A stretch of 64,000 nucleotides of DNA, taken from positions 62,001 to 126,000 of the forward strand of contig CAYVMO010000003.1 in NCBI GenBank assembly GCA_964452645.1, given 5' to 3'. Shown here one piece after another: positions 43,831 to 52,327 of this stretch. The notes below the pieces were generated by a model. It saw only the letters and a program-made list of their open reading frames with translations. It had not been told where the DNA came from and did not search any database. The number at the start of each line of letters is the position of its first letter. Within the stretch, counting starts at the first letter, position 1. Position numbers and translations under genes: made by a program. This DNA is from CAYXTW01 sp964452645 (lineage in GTDB: Bacteria; Zixibacteria; MSB-5A5; GN15; PGXB01).

Positions 43831-44541
43831 ATGCGAAAAACCGTCCCAGTCATAGTTGCCTTTCTATCCGGATTCGTGATGGTGGTCAGTTTCTTTTTTA
43901 ATCCGGAACGAACGTTTATCGGCGGCGGGCAAGAAGCGGTTCTGCAGTGGGTGACTATTGTCAGCGGATTTACGCTGGTGCTGGGTGTTTTTTCGATTAT
44001 CCGGGTCAATGCCCGGGCGGTGGCGCGGCGAAGCGAAGGCTGGTTTTATAAACTTCTGACAGTAGTCTCGGTTTTTGCGATGGCCATTCCGGCGATGCTT
44101 CCGGTTTCGAAAAATACGGTCGGCGGCAAAATATTTTTCGGTATTTTCCCGGATAACTGGGGCTCGCTGTTCGGGACCGGTCCCAGTTCGATTTACGATT
44201 GGTTGTTTACCTATATCAATCAGCCGATGATGGAAACGATGTTTGCCATGCTGGCGTTTTTTATCGCCTCGGCGGCGTATCGTGCTTTCCGGGCACGTAA
44301 CGCCGAAGCCACGCTACTGCTTTTGACGGCGGTTTTGGTTATGCTCTGGCGGGTGCCGATGGGCGAGGCATTTTTAAGATTGTTCAGCGATAGCTTTCCG
44401 GATTACATAAATATATTCGTCATGAACGGCTTTAATGTCGCGGTGCAGCGGGGGATTATCATCGGTGCCGCACTGGGGGCGGCTTCGATGTCGCTGCGGA
44501 TAATGCTCGGTATCGAACGAACGTACATGGGGAAAGGTTGA
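43831..44541 (+). CDS. Polytopic membrane protein of unknown function, operon gene 2
   Basis: A 236-residue protein with about six transmembrane helices (near 5-23, 36-57, 71-90, 137-152, 157-175 and 205-225). Between helices 3 and 4 lies an exposed loop (GGKIFFGIFPDNWGSLFGTG). I recognise no family. It is separated from the next gene by a single base and from the previous by 6, so it is certainly co-translated with them. Confidence 0.8.
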   Translation: MRKTVPVIVAFLSGFVMVVSFFFNPERTFIGGGQEAVLQWVTIVSGFTLVLGVFSIIRVNARAVARRSEGWFYKLLTVVSVFAMAIPAMLPVSKNTVGGKIFFGIFPDNWGSLFGTGPSSIYDWLFTYINQPMMETMFAMLAFFIASAAYRAFRARNAEATLLLLTAVLVMLWRVPMGEAFLRLFSDSFPDYINIFVMNGFNVAVQRGIIIGAALGAASMSLRIMLGIERTYMGKG

Positions 44542-44542
44542 G

Positions 44543-45376
44543 ATGGATTTCTGGCACAAGATTATGAATATCGATCGCCGCTGGATTTATCTGCTGATAG
44601 CCATATCGGTTACGTTTCCGATGATCGTCGTCATGAAATTTCCCGTTGAAGTAACAGTTGAAACCCGTCAGCTTTTTGATGCGATTGACAATCTTCCCGA
44701 CAGCAGCGTGGTAATGCTTACTTTCGATTATTATCCCAACGCCGCGGCTGAAACCGAGCCGATGTCGGTGGCCGCCTTGCGGCACATGTTCAAGAAAAAT
44801 ATGAAAGTGGTGACCCTCTCGAATATTCCACTTGGCGGGCCATCCATGGCGGAGCGAATAACGCGTAAGATCGCGGCCGAGTATGATAAAGTATATGGTA
44901 TTGATTATGTGAATCTCGGCTATAAAGCCAATTACACGGCCGTTATGCACGGTCTGGCTAATTCGATTGAGTCGATTTTTCCCAGCGACTATACCAACAC
45001 GCCATTAAGAGATTTGCCGTTGATGGACTCAGTGAAAAATTATAATGACATCGAATTCATTTTTGTCGTGGCGGATAATGCCACGGTCGATTACTGGATT
45101 CAGATCGTCAATGCGCAGTACGGGATTCCGGTCGGTGCGGGTGTCACGGCGGTGGTGGCGCCGAAGATGTATTCCTTCGTCGATGCGGGGCAGATGACCG
45201 GCCTGTTGGGCGGTATGAAGGGGGCTGCGGAATATGAAAAGCTGGTCGGCAAAGAAGGCAAAGCGATGCGCGGAATGGACGCGCAGTCGCTGGCGCACCT
45301 GATGATTATTCTGCTGGTGATTGTCGGAAATATCGGGTTTTTTGTCACGCGTAAAAAGGACAGAGAAAAAAGCTGA
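44543..45376 (+). CDS. Membrane-anchored alpha/beta protein of unknown function, operon gene 3
   Basis: A 277-residue protein with one helix near each end (about 15-34 and 248-268). Between them lies a domain of over 200 residues, predicted extracytoplasmic if the first helix enters from inside. It shows alternating strand-helix pattern: SSVVMLTFDYYPNAAAE, KNMKVVTLSNIPLGGPS, KVYGIDYVNLGYKAN, IEFIFVVADNATVDYW, GAGVTAVVAPKMYSF. This is Rossmann-like, but I recognise no family or active site. Tightly coupled to both neighbours. Confidence 0.8.
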   Translation: MDFWHKIMNIDRRWIYLLIAISVTFPMIVVMKFPVEVTVETRQLFDAIDNLPDSSVVMLTFDYYPNAAAETEPMSVAALRHMFKKNMKVVTLSNIPLGGPSMAERITRKIAAEYDKVYGIDYVNLGYKANYTAVMHGLANSIESIFPSDYTNTPLRDLPLMDSVKNYNDIEFIFVVADNATVDYWIQIVNAQYGIPVGAGVTAVVAPKMYSFVDAGQMTGLLGGMKGAAEYEKLVGKEGKAMRGMDAQSLAHLMIILLVIVGNIGFFVTRKKDREKS

Positions 45377-45378
45377 TT

Positions 45379-46026
45379 ATGGGCGATTTGACTTTCATAG
45401 AACATTTTCAACTCTGGCTGAGGGCTTATTTAATACTCTCGCTGTTTTCCTTTTTGTATCGCGATAACCGCTTTTATCGCCTGTCGGAACATATTTTTGC
45501 CGGATTATCGGCCGGATATTATGTCGGACTTATCTGGCAGACGGTCATAATTCAGCAGTTGGTCAATCCGATGATCGATAATGGTGATTGGTGGCTGGTT
45601 TTCCCCGGTTTACTGGGTGTCTTGATGTTCGCCCGTTTGATTCCCAAATGGACCTGGGTCAGCCGTGTTTCGCTGGCCTTTGTTATCGGCAACACGGCCG
45701 GCATTTATCTGATATCTTCGCTGCACGGTTTGATTCTGCCGCAGATGCTTTCGACCATGAATGCGTTTAATGGTAATGGCTCGTTCAGCGCAATTTTGTT
45801 GGCGCTGGTCGTGATTGTCGGCGTGATTTCGACTTTGATATATTTCTATTTCTCCAAAGAGCATAAAGGTATTCTGGGAGCGACAGCTAAAGTGGGTATC
45901 TGGTTTATTATGATCGCATTCGGGGCGCATTTTGGCTACACAGTGATGGCACGCGTATCGTTGTTGATCGGCCGCGCCCAGTTTTTATATTACGATTGGG
46001 GCGCCAGCATCAAGCAGATTTTCTGA
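45379..46026 (+). CDS. Polytopic membrane protein of unknown function, operon gene 4
   Basis: A 215-residue protein with about six transmembrane helices; YRDNRFYRLSEHIFAGLSAGYYVG near the N-terminus and SKEHKGILGATAKVGIW between helices 4 and 5 are the polar parts. Start 2 bases after the previous stop. A strong terminator follows. Family not recognised. Confidence 0.8.
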   Translation: MGDLTFIEHFQLWLRAYLILSLFSFLYRDNRFYRLSEHIFAGLSAGYYVGLIWQTVIIQQLVNPMIDNGDWWLVFPGLLGVLMFARLIPKWTWVSRVSLAFVIGNTAGIYLISSLHGLILPQMLSTMNAFNGNGSFSAILLALVVIVGVISTLIYFYFSKEHKGILGATAKVGIWFIMIAFGAHFGYTVMARVSLLIGRAQFLYYDWGASIKQIF

Positions 46027-46060
46027 TAATTCGTTCCTTTTTTCGATTTTCGGTGGTTTT

Positions 46061-46081
46061 TTGGCCGAAAAGCCAATTTTT
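46061..46081 (+). terminator. Terminator of the four-gene membrane operon
   Basis: TTGGC (46061-46065), loop CGAAAA, GCCAA (46072-46076), TTTTT (46077-46081). Confidence 0.75.
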
Positions 46082-46203
46082 AGTAACTTATAACAAATTA
46101 ATTGTTAACAACTTAACAATCTGATGTCATCTAAGATTAAAAGCTTGACTCTATTTGACGAATATATAAATGTCAGTATTTCTTTTAAAATAAGGGGGAT
46201 AAT

Positions 46204-46626
46204 ATGAGTTATTATCAATGGGAAAGAGCAATGGCTATTATCGATCTTATGGAAAAGATCGAAAAAGATGGCTGTTACGTTTCAAAAAGCAGAAAATTAA
46301 TTAAAAATGAAATTGAAAAGAAATTTAACAATTGCCACGGTTGCTTACTACTTGCCGTTTATGGATTTTATAAGAATGGATATATTGCCGGTACTGATTG
46401 TCCAGTCGCGAAAGAAATAGACTATGATGGATTTGACGGCAAATTCTCCGAGAATATTAGGCATGCTTTTAACGCCCTGGATGAATTAAATAAAAATCCC
46501 GATTTATCGGCAAATAAGCTTAAACAGAAATTTGGCGGTGACTACTCAATCTACAGTTTCGTACAGCCTTATTTCACAAATGGCTGGTTAAAAAAAACGC
46601 GTCAATCTGCAATAGTTGCGGTCTAA
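46204..46626 (+). CDS. Hypothetical protein, AT-rich orphan
   Basis: A 140-residue soluble protein, mostly helical by composition, with YQWERAMAIIDLMEKIEKD at the N-terminus and NCHGCLLLAVYGFYKNGY in the middle. AATAAGGGGGATAAT precedes the ATG, so the start is good. The gene is more AT-rich than its neighbours and unrelated to them, which could mean acquisition by transfer. No family recognised. Confidence 0.7.
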   Translation: MSYYQWERAMAIIDLMEKIEKDGCYVSKSRKLIKNEIEKKFNNCHGCLLLAVYGFYKNGYIAGTDCPVAKEIDYDGFDGKFSENIRHAFNALDELNKNPDLSANKLKQKFGGDYSIYSFVQPYFTNGWLKKTRQSAIVAV

Positions 46627-46654
46627 TTATTGGTAGGTCTATTGGATTCGATCA

Positions 46655-46680
46655 TTAGTCAGGCGTTATTCGACGCCTAA
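46655..46680 (+). terminator. Hairpin after the orphan gene, weak terminator
   Basis: AGGCGT (46661-46666) pairs with ACGCCT (46673-46678), with flanking TT/AA. No proper U-tract follows. Confidence 0.35.
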
Positions 46681-46735
46681 TCATATTTAATAGTCTCAAA
46701 ATTTTACTCCGATTCTTTCCTAGATTATTTTTAGT

Positions 46736-46765
46736 TTGCCTTTTTCGGCCAAAAGCGAGTATATT
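46736..46765 (+). promoter_or_regulatory. Promoter of the nucleotidyltransferase gene, very short leader
   Basis: TTGCCT (46736-46741), an 18-base spacer, TATATT (46760-46765). The ATG at 46777 is 11 bases later and has no ribosome site, implying a leader of a few bases at most. Confidence 0.5.
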
Positions 46766-46776
46766 GTTAAATCGAT

Positions 46777-47763
46777 ATGAAAAAAGGTCTCAGAGTCATA
46801 ATTCCTGTCGCCGGGGTTGGAACCAGATTGCAGCCGCACACCCATACTGTGCCCAAACCGCTGATACCAGTGGCCGGTAAGCCGATACTGGCGCATATTC
46901 TTGACCCCCTGATCGGTCTAAATCCGGAGGAAATCCTGTTTGTCGTCGGGCATCTGAGTGGGCAGATAAAGGATTATATAAGTAAAAACTATAATATCCC
47001 GGTGCGCTATGTTCAGCAAAATGAACTACTGGGCCTGGGTTTTGCCATTTTGCTGGCATTAAGGGAGTTGGACGACGGGCCGATTATGGTTGTTCTCGGC
47101 GATACGATTGCCAAAGCCGGATTTGAGAAGGTCTTTAAGAAAAAAGGTAATTGTATCGGGTTGAAAGAGGTCGACGACCCGCGGCGGTTTGGGGTTGCTG
47201 TCGTCGAAAATGACAAAATCATCGCCTTCGAAGAAAAACCGAAACATCCCAGGTCGAATCTCGCCATCATCGGTCTTTACTATTTTGAGAATTCGGATAT
47301 TTTGAAAAAACATCTGGAAAAACTGGTTGAACTTGATAAAAAAACAGGCGGAGAGATTCAACTGACCGATGCTCTGGAATTTATGATAAAAGCGGGTCAG
47401 ACCTTTCGTCCCTGTATGGTCGACGGTTGGTACGATTGCGGTAAACGAGAGACACTTCTGGAGACAAATCGGGTGTTACTTGATGAATCGAGCGAGGTGG
47501 ATGACTATCCGGGTTCGGTTATTATTCCGCCGGTACATATATCACCATCGGCGGTAATCGAGGAATCGGTCATTGGCCCGTATGTTTCGATATCGGAGGA
47601 GGCCAGGGTGCATCGCTCGATTATTAAAGATTCAATTATCTGCAAAGATGCAATCGTCGAATTTTGCCTGCTTGATTCATCGATAATTGGTGAGAAGGCG
47701 GAGATCAGGGGAACGTATAGTCATTTGAATATTGGCGATTCTTCCGAAGCCGGATGGTCCTGA
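46777..47763 (+). CDS. Sugar-nucleotide (glucose-1-phosphate) nucleotidyltransferase
   Basis: A 328-residue NDP-sugar pyrophosphorylase. The nucleotide-binding motif GVGTRLQPHTHTVPKPLIPV is at residues 13-32. MVVLGDTI, GVAVVE, FEEKPKHPRS and DGWYDCGKRETLLE are family motifs of RmlA-like enzymes. The C-terminal 70 residues form a left-handed beta-helix (VIIPPVHISPSAVIEESVIG, HRSIIKDSII). It activates a hexose phosphate for cell-envelope glycans; which nucleotide or sugar is undecided. metK starts 33 bases downstream and may share a transcript. Confidence 0.92.
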   Translation: MKKGLRVIIPVAGVGTRLQPHTHTVPKPLIPVAGKPILAHILDPLIGLNPEEILFVVGHLSGQIKDYISKNYNIPVRYVQQNELLGLGFAILLALRELDDGPIMVVLGDTIAKAGFEKVFKKKGNCIGLKEVDDPRRFGVAVVENDKIIAFEEKPKHPRSNLAIIGLYYFENSDILKKHLEKLVELDKKTGGEIQLTDALEFMIKAGQTFRPCMVDGWYDCGKRETLLETNRVLLDESSEVDDYPGSVIIPPVHISPSAVIEESVIGPYVSISEEARVHRSIIKDSIICKDAIVEFCLLDSSIIGEKAEIRGTYSHLNIGDSSEAGWS

Positions 47764-47796
47764 TAAGATAATTACTATTTATAAAGGAGAATATAA

Positions 47797-48960
47797 ATGT
47801 CCGCCGGAAATTTTTTATTTACATCGGAATCGGTAACCGAGGGACATCCCGATAAAGTTTGTGATCAGATATCAGACGTTGTCCTCGACGATGTTATCAA
47901 GCAGGATAAATTCGGCCGCGTCGCCTGCGAGAGTTTCGTAACGATTGGATTGGTTATTGTCGGAGGTGAAATTACCACGACCGCCTATGTTGACATCCCA
48001 AAACTCGTGCGTGCGCTGATTAAGGATATCGGTTATACCGACCCGAAGTATGGATTCTCATACAATTCCTGCGCCATCCTCAATGCTATCGGGTCGCAGT
48101 CGCCCGATATTGCGCAGGGAGTTGATACCGGCGGTGCCGGTGATCAGGGCTTGATGTCCGGGTATGCGTGCCGTGAGACCGAAGAACTGATGCCGATGCC
48201 GATAATGCTGGCGCATAAGCTCACCAAAAGATTGGCAGAAGTCAGAAAGAGAAATATTCTCAAATATCTCGGCCCGGATGGCAAATCGCAGGTGACGGTC
48301 GAGTATCGAGATGGTGCACCTGCGCGTGTCGATGCAGTTGTACTATCCACACAGCACAGTGAGGATATTCTGGATAGGTCCGGAAATAAAATTACGGAAG
48401 AGGCGCGGCAGGAGATAATCGAGAATGTCGTCAGACCGGTTGTTCCCGAATCGATGCTGGATGACAAGACGAAATATCATATCAATCCGACCGGAAAATT
48501 CGTGATCGGCGGGCCGCAGTCGGATACCGGCATGACCGGGCGGAAAATAATCGTCGATACGTACGGTGGAATGGCCTCGCATGGCGGCGGTGCTTTTTCG
48601 GGTAAGGATCCGACCAAGGTCGATCGCTCGGCATCATATATGGCGCGGTATATTTCCAAAAACGTGGTCGGCGCCGGATTGGCCGACAAATGCACGATTC
48701 AACTGGCCTATGCGATCGGCGTTGCCGAGCCGGTCTCACTGATGTTATTTACCGACAAATCGAATAAAATCGGCGAGGATCGGATCGTCGAGCTTGTCAG
48801 GAAATATTTTGCACTAACACCCAAAGGGATTATCGAGATGCTCGACCTGCGGCGGCCCATTTATCGCAAAACGGCGGCTTATGGCCATTTCGGATGGGAT
48901 GAGCCGGAGTACACGTGGGAGAAACTGGACAAAATAAAAGACCTTCAAAAGGAGGCTTGA
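47797..48960 (+). CDS. metK: S-adenosylmethionine synthetase
   Basis: Makes SAM from ATP and methionine. 387 residues with FTSESVTEGHPDKVCDQISD, GAGDQGLMSGYA, GGGAFSGKDPTKVDRSA and the C-terminal WE(x)LD pattern of MetK. AAAGGAGAAT precedes the ATG. No SAM riboswitch fits in the 33-base gap upstream. It feeds speD (1833) and the ahcY gene 3 bases downstream. Confidence 0.98.
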   Translation: MSAGNFLFTSESVTEGHPDKVCDQISDVVLDDVIKQDKFGRVACESFVTIGLVIVGGEITTTAYVDIPKLVRALIKDIGYTDPKYGFSYNSCAILNAIGSQSPDIAQGVDTGGAGDQGLMSGYACRETEELMPMPIMLAHKLTKRLAEVRKRNILKYLGPDGKSQVTVEYRDGAPARVDAVVLSTQHSEDILDRSGNKITEEARQEIIENVVRPVVPESMLDDKTKYHINPTGKFVIGGPQSDTGMTGRKIIVDTYGGMASHGGGAFSGKDPTKVDRSASYMARYISKNVVGAGLADKCTIQLAYAIGVAEPVSLMLFTDKSNKIGEDRIVELVRKYFALTPKGIIEMLDLRRPIYRKTAAYGHFGWDEPEYTWEKLDKIKDLQKEA

Positions 48961-48963
48961 GAT

Positions 48964-50229
48964 ATGAAACGAATACCCTATGACATTGCAGATAAGAAGC
49001 TGGCCGCAAAAGGTAAATTACGGATAGAATGGGCCGAGCGGAATATGCCGGTGCTGAGATTGATCCGGGAGCGCTTTAAAAAAGGAAGACCGCTTAAAGG
49101 CGTTAATATGGCATGTTGTCTCCATGTTACGACCGAGACGGCCAACCTGATGAGAACCTTGAAAGCGGGCGGCGCCAACGCCGCTTTGTGCGCCTCGAAT
49201 CCGCTTTCGACTCAGGATGACGTCGCGGCCTCGCTGGTCAAGGATTACGGCATCTCGGTCTTTGCTATCAACGGTGAAAATAACAAGACGTACTATAAAC
49301 ATATTCATCAGGCATTGGATTTTAAGCCGCATATCACCATGGATGACGGTGCCGATCTGGTCTCGACATTACATTCCGGTCGTCGCGAATTGCTTCCGGG
49401 TATAATCGGCGGCACCGAGGAAACGACTACCGGCGTGATTCGTCTCAAGGCGATGGCGGCCGACGGACAGTTGCAGTATCCGATTATTGCCGTCAATGAT
49501 TCGAAGACGAAACATTTTTTCGATAATCGCTACGGCACCGGTCAGTCGACTATCGACGGTATTTTGCGGGCGACGAATATGCTTATCGCCGGCGCGAATG
49601 TCGTTATTGCCGGGTATGGCTGGTGCGGCAGGGGACTGGCTTCGCGAGCGGCCGGTATGGGGGCGCATGTGATAATCGCCGAAATCGATCCGACCAGGGC
49701 GATCGAAGCGGTTATGGATGGTTTTCGGGTGATGCCGATGGCCGAGGCGGCGCGGATCGGCGACTTGTTTGTTACGGTCACGGGCGATATCAACGTGATT
49801 CGGATGGAGCATTTTTACCGAATGAAAGACGGTGCGATTGTTTGTAACTCCGGCCACTTTAATGTCGAGATCGATTTGAAGAAATTGGAAAAAGAGAAAA
49901 AGGCAAAAAGAACCGTGCGGACATTTGTCGAAGAGTACACATTGAAAAACGGTCGGCGGATAAATATCTTGGGTGAAGGGCGGTTGATTAATCTGGCGGC
50001 GGCCGAGGGGCATCCGGCGATGGTGATGGATATGTCGTTTGCCAACCAGGCGCTGGCGGCGGAGTATATGCTGAGTAATGCTTCGAAATTGAACCGGACC
50101 GTTTATGTCGTCCCGGAGAAGATTGACAATAACATCGCGGCTTTAAAACTCAAATCGATGGGTATTCATATCGATCGGTTAACGTCCGAGCAGAGAAAGT
50201 ATCTTGCTTCGTGGGAGATGGGAACGTAG
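48964..50229 (+). CDS. ahcY: Adenosylhomocysteinase
   Basis: Hydrolyses S-adenosylhomocysteine to adenosine and homocysteine. 421 residues. Substrate-binding motifs are HVTTETANL and TMDDGADL, with TEETTTGV, then NDSKTKHFFDNRYGTGQS, the NAD loop VVIAGYGWCGRGLA and the C-terminal EGHPAMVMDMSFANQAL. It lies 3 bases after metK with GGAGG inside the end of metK, so the two are coupled. Confidence 0.98.
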   Translation: MKRIPYDIADKKLAAKGKLRIEWAERNMPVLRLIRERFKKGRPLKGVNMACCLHVTTETANLMRTLKAGGANAALCASNPLSTQDDVAASLVKDYGISVFAINGENNKTYYKHIHQALDFKPHITMDDGADLVSTLHSGRRELLPGIIGGTEETTTGVIRLKAMAADGQLQYPIIAVNDSKTKHFFDNRYGTGQSTIDGILRATNMLIAGANVVIAGYGWCGRGLASRAAGMGAHVIIAEIDPTRAIEAVMDGFRVMPMAEAARIGDLFVTVTGDINVIRMEHFYRMKDGAIVCNSGHFNVEIDLKKLEKEKKAKRTVRTFVEEYTLKNGRRINILGEGRLINLAAAEGHPAMVMDMSFANQALAAEYMLSNASKLNRTVYVVPEKIDNNIAALKLKSMGIHIDRLTSEQRKYLASWEMGT

Positions 50230-50230
50230 G

Positions 50231-50264
50231 GGGGCAATTGTCATATTTATTGCATAGCTGCCCC
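50231..50264. repeat. Inverted repeat after ahcY
   Basis: GGGGCA (50231-50236) pairs with TGCCCC (50259-50264), around GCAA...TTGC. Without a U-tract it is either a weak stop or a member of the intergenic palindrome group. Confidence 0.45.
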
Positions 50265-50290
50265 GGATTAAATGAAGGAAGGCAGTTTTT

Positions 50291-50578
50291 ATGACTGATA
50301 AAAAAAGAAAAAAAGAATATAAAGAATTATTTGAGGCCGTAAGAGCGATATTTATAGAAAGGGACCCGATGGGATTTATTGCCGGGGGTTCCCCTAAAGA
50401 CGAGTACGATGCAGAGGTCGGTAAAATTCTTCCCGCTTTGAAAGAATGTAGTAGCGAAGATGACGTTCGAAAAGTAATTCAAAGAATATTTCAAAAACAA
50501 TTTGACGTAAAAGCAACAACAGGATTAGATGAAATTGCAAATGAAATTTATCGAATATATAGTATCAGGCAAAAGTGA
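50291..50578 (+). CDS. Small soluble protein, DUF1871/immunity-like
   Basis: A 95-residue protein with RDPMGFIAGGSPKDEYDAEV in the middle, which recalls the 'WDPIGL...PxDEYDxE' pattern of DUF1871 and related immunity-type proteins. A helical C-terminus follows. ATGAAGGAAGG precedes the ATG. No toxin gene is next to it. Resemblance is from memory; function unknown. Confidence 0.65.
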   Translation: MTDKKRKKEYKELFEAVRAIFIERDPMGFIAGGSPKDEYDAEVGKILPALKECSSEDDVRKVIQRIFQKQFDVKATTGLDEIANEIYRIYSIRQK

Positions 50579-50635
50579 GGCGGGAGTCGCCGACTCCTAC
50601 CTTTATATATTGGGAAGTCTGAGGGCAGACCTGTT
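50579..50635. repeat. Two small hairpins between convergent genes
   Basis: GGAGTCG/CGACTCC (50583-50597) and GTCTG/CAGAC (50617-50630). They may act as terminators for both flanking genes or be remnants of the palindrome family. Confidence 0.45.
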
Positions 50636-51265
50636 CTACTCCGAATTTAATTCAGACAAATCGCGCTTCAACTTTTGTGCGTCGGTGAAATGGATGGCGG
50701 TGATGGCTAATTTATTTGCCGCTTCAACGTATTCGGCGATATCATCGATGTAGATGATATTATCTTTATGAAATGCGACGGTTTTGGCGATTTCGTAAAT
50801 TTTCGGATGCGGTTTCAGATAGCCGACTTCGTAAGATAAAATGTATTTATCGAATTTGTTGATAATATCGAATTTATCTCGGACATAAGCCATATGCCAT
50901 TCGTTGGTGTTGGAAAGCAAAATCAATTCATGTTTCTTCTTAAGCGATAGTACGATATTGGAGACTTCTTTGTTTTCGGTGAAGATATCAGACCAGAGAT
51001 TTCGGCATTCGTTATAGTCAATTTGCAATTTCAATAATTCCAGGCATTTTTTGTAAAATTGCATCCCGGTGATTTTGCCCTCCTCGAATTTCCTTGCCAA
51101 ACCGGATGTGAAAATGGTGTCGTAGATCTCATGGGCATCGAGATCATATTGGTCGGCGAGTTTACGGCACGATATCATGTGATCGAAGGGCAATATGACA
51201 TTGCCCATGTCGAAAAGGAAGGTGAATGATTCGGGGATCAAAATTTTTATTTCCTTGCCTTCCAC
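50636..51265 (-). CDS. HAD-superfamily phosphatase, YihX-like
   Basis: A 209-residue haloacid-dehalogenase-fold hydrolase. Motif I is FLFDMGNVI; the DMG form in place of DxD is typical of the YihX-like branch. Motif II is LLSNTNEWH, motif III Lys in LKPHPKIYE, motif IV IDDIAEYVEAAN. Overall order matches E. coli YihX, an alpha-D-glucose-1-phosphate phosphatase; the substrate here is inferred. It overlaps lptG by 19 bases. Confidence 0.85.
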   Translation of the reverse strand: MEGKEIKILIPESFTFLFDMGNVILPFDHMISCRKLADQYDLDAHEIYDTIFTSGLARKFEEGKITGMQFYKKCLELLKLQIDYNECRNLWSDIFTENKEVSNIVLSLKKKHELILLSNTNEWHMAYVRDKFDIINKFDKYILSYEVGYLKPHPKIYEIAKTVAFHKDNIIYIDDIAEYVEAANKLAITAIHFTDAQKLKRDLSELNSE

Positions 51266-52326
51266 ATTATCATCAAACCGGTGATAAAGAAGACGCCGTT
51301 CATCAGCCAGGCGGCGAGATCGGGCTGGAGGCGTTCATTATATCCGAATGACTGCGTCACTTTGAAGCATACAAAATATAGCAAAGCAATAGCTGTCCCG
51401 AGCGCAACCGAGATGGCAATCCCGCCCCGTTTGGGATTGGAGGCAATCGGGACACATATTAGAATTACTATAAACGATGACAATGGATAAGACAGTTTAA
51501 GTTTCAGATCGACCAGCTCACGCTGATACGGCCCGCCGGTGCGTTTCATCATTTTGATATAATGTGCCAGTTCGCGATAGGCCATATCCTCCGGATTACC
51601 CAGGGGGACTTCGAAATCGGCCGGTTTTTCGTCAATATATGTTGCCGGCAAAGAGTCGAATTTTTCGAAGTTCTCGACGCTGTCTTCGAATATCCGCTTG
51701 ACGCCGTTATACAGCATCCAGCCCCGGCTGGTGTAATTCATATGTTCGGCCGTAATCAGTTCAGTCAATCGATCCTGTTGCGAACGGTACAGCCTGATTT
51801 CGCGCCCTTCCATCGTGGCGGCATTGTATGATGCAATCGTAAAGAAAAAATCTTTGTTTACCTGCCGGTAGATATTACGTGATGTTTTACTGCCCTTGGC
51901 CGGGCGTTTGCTGATGGTATATTCCTTTATCTCGACTCTCCGTTTATTGGCCTCGGCATAAATCACTTCATTATAGTATATATGAGCGATGCTCAGCAGG
52001 AATGTGAAGATCAGAAACGGTGCCGCGATTCGATAGAGCGAGACGCCGCTGGCTTTCATCGCCAGAATCTCATTGCGTCGGGCGAGAATGCCGATCGACA
52101 TCAATGCTGCCAACAGTACAAAAACGGGTAGAAATGATTTTAAAATCCAACCGGCAAAATAGACGTAGTATGTCACGATATCTTTCATCGGCACCTGATT
52201 ATCGACAAATCTCTGAAGTTCTTCGACCATGTTGATGGCCATAATCAAAAGCCCGATGCAGAGAGCCACAAGGATAAGCGAAAATATGAAGTATTTCAGC
52301 AGATATCGGTCGAGGACTTTTATCAT
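51247..52326 (-). CDS. lptG: LPS export ABC transporter permease LptG
   Basis: YjgP/YjgQ-family permease of the LptBFG complex that extracts LPS from the inner membrane. 359 residues, six transmembrane helices in the family pattern: three N-terminal (from DRYLLKYFIFSLILVALCIG), a periplasmic beta-jellyroll (about 130-265) and three C-terminal. The helix-3 region ILARRNEILAMKASGVSLYRI is the conserved coupling segment. One base after lptF. Confidence 0.9.
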   Translation of the reverse strand: MIKVLDRYLLKYFIFSLILVALCIGLLIMAINMVEELQRFVDNQVPMKDIVTYYVYFAGWILKSFLPVFVLLAALMSIGILARRNEILAMKASGVSLYRIAAPFLIFTFLLSIAHIYYNEVIYAEANKRRVEIKEYTISKRPAKGSKTSRNIYRQVNKDFFFTIASYNAATMEGREIRLYRSQQDRLTELITAEHMNYTSRGWMLYNGVKRIFEDSVENFEKFDSLPATYIDEKPADFEVPLGNPEDMAYRELAHYIKMMKRTGGPYQRELVDLKLKLSYPLSSFIVILICVPIASNPKRGGIAISVALGTAIALLYFVCFKVTQSFGYNERLQPDLAAWLMNGVFFITGLMIMWKARK

Positions 52327-52327
52327 G

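Noticed and set aside
47764..47796. Possible SAM riboswitch before metK
   Set aside because: The gap is 33 bases and holds only an AT-rich stretch and a ribosome site, too short for any SAM-I, II or III aptamer.
50291..50578. Immunity protein of a toxin system
   Set aside because: No polymorphic toxin or secretion gene is adjacent. The resemblance alone does not support it, so it was kept as a small protein of unknown role.
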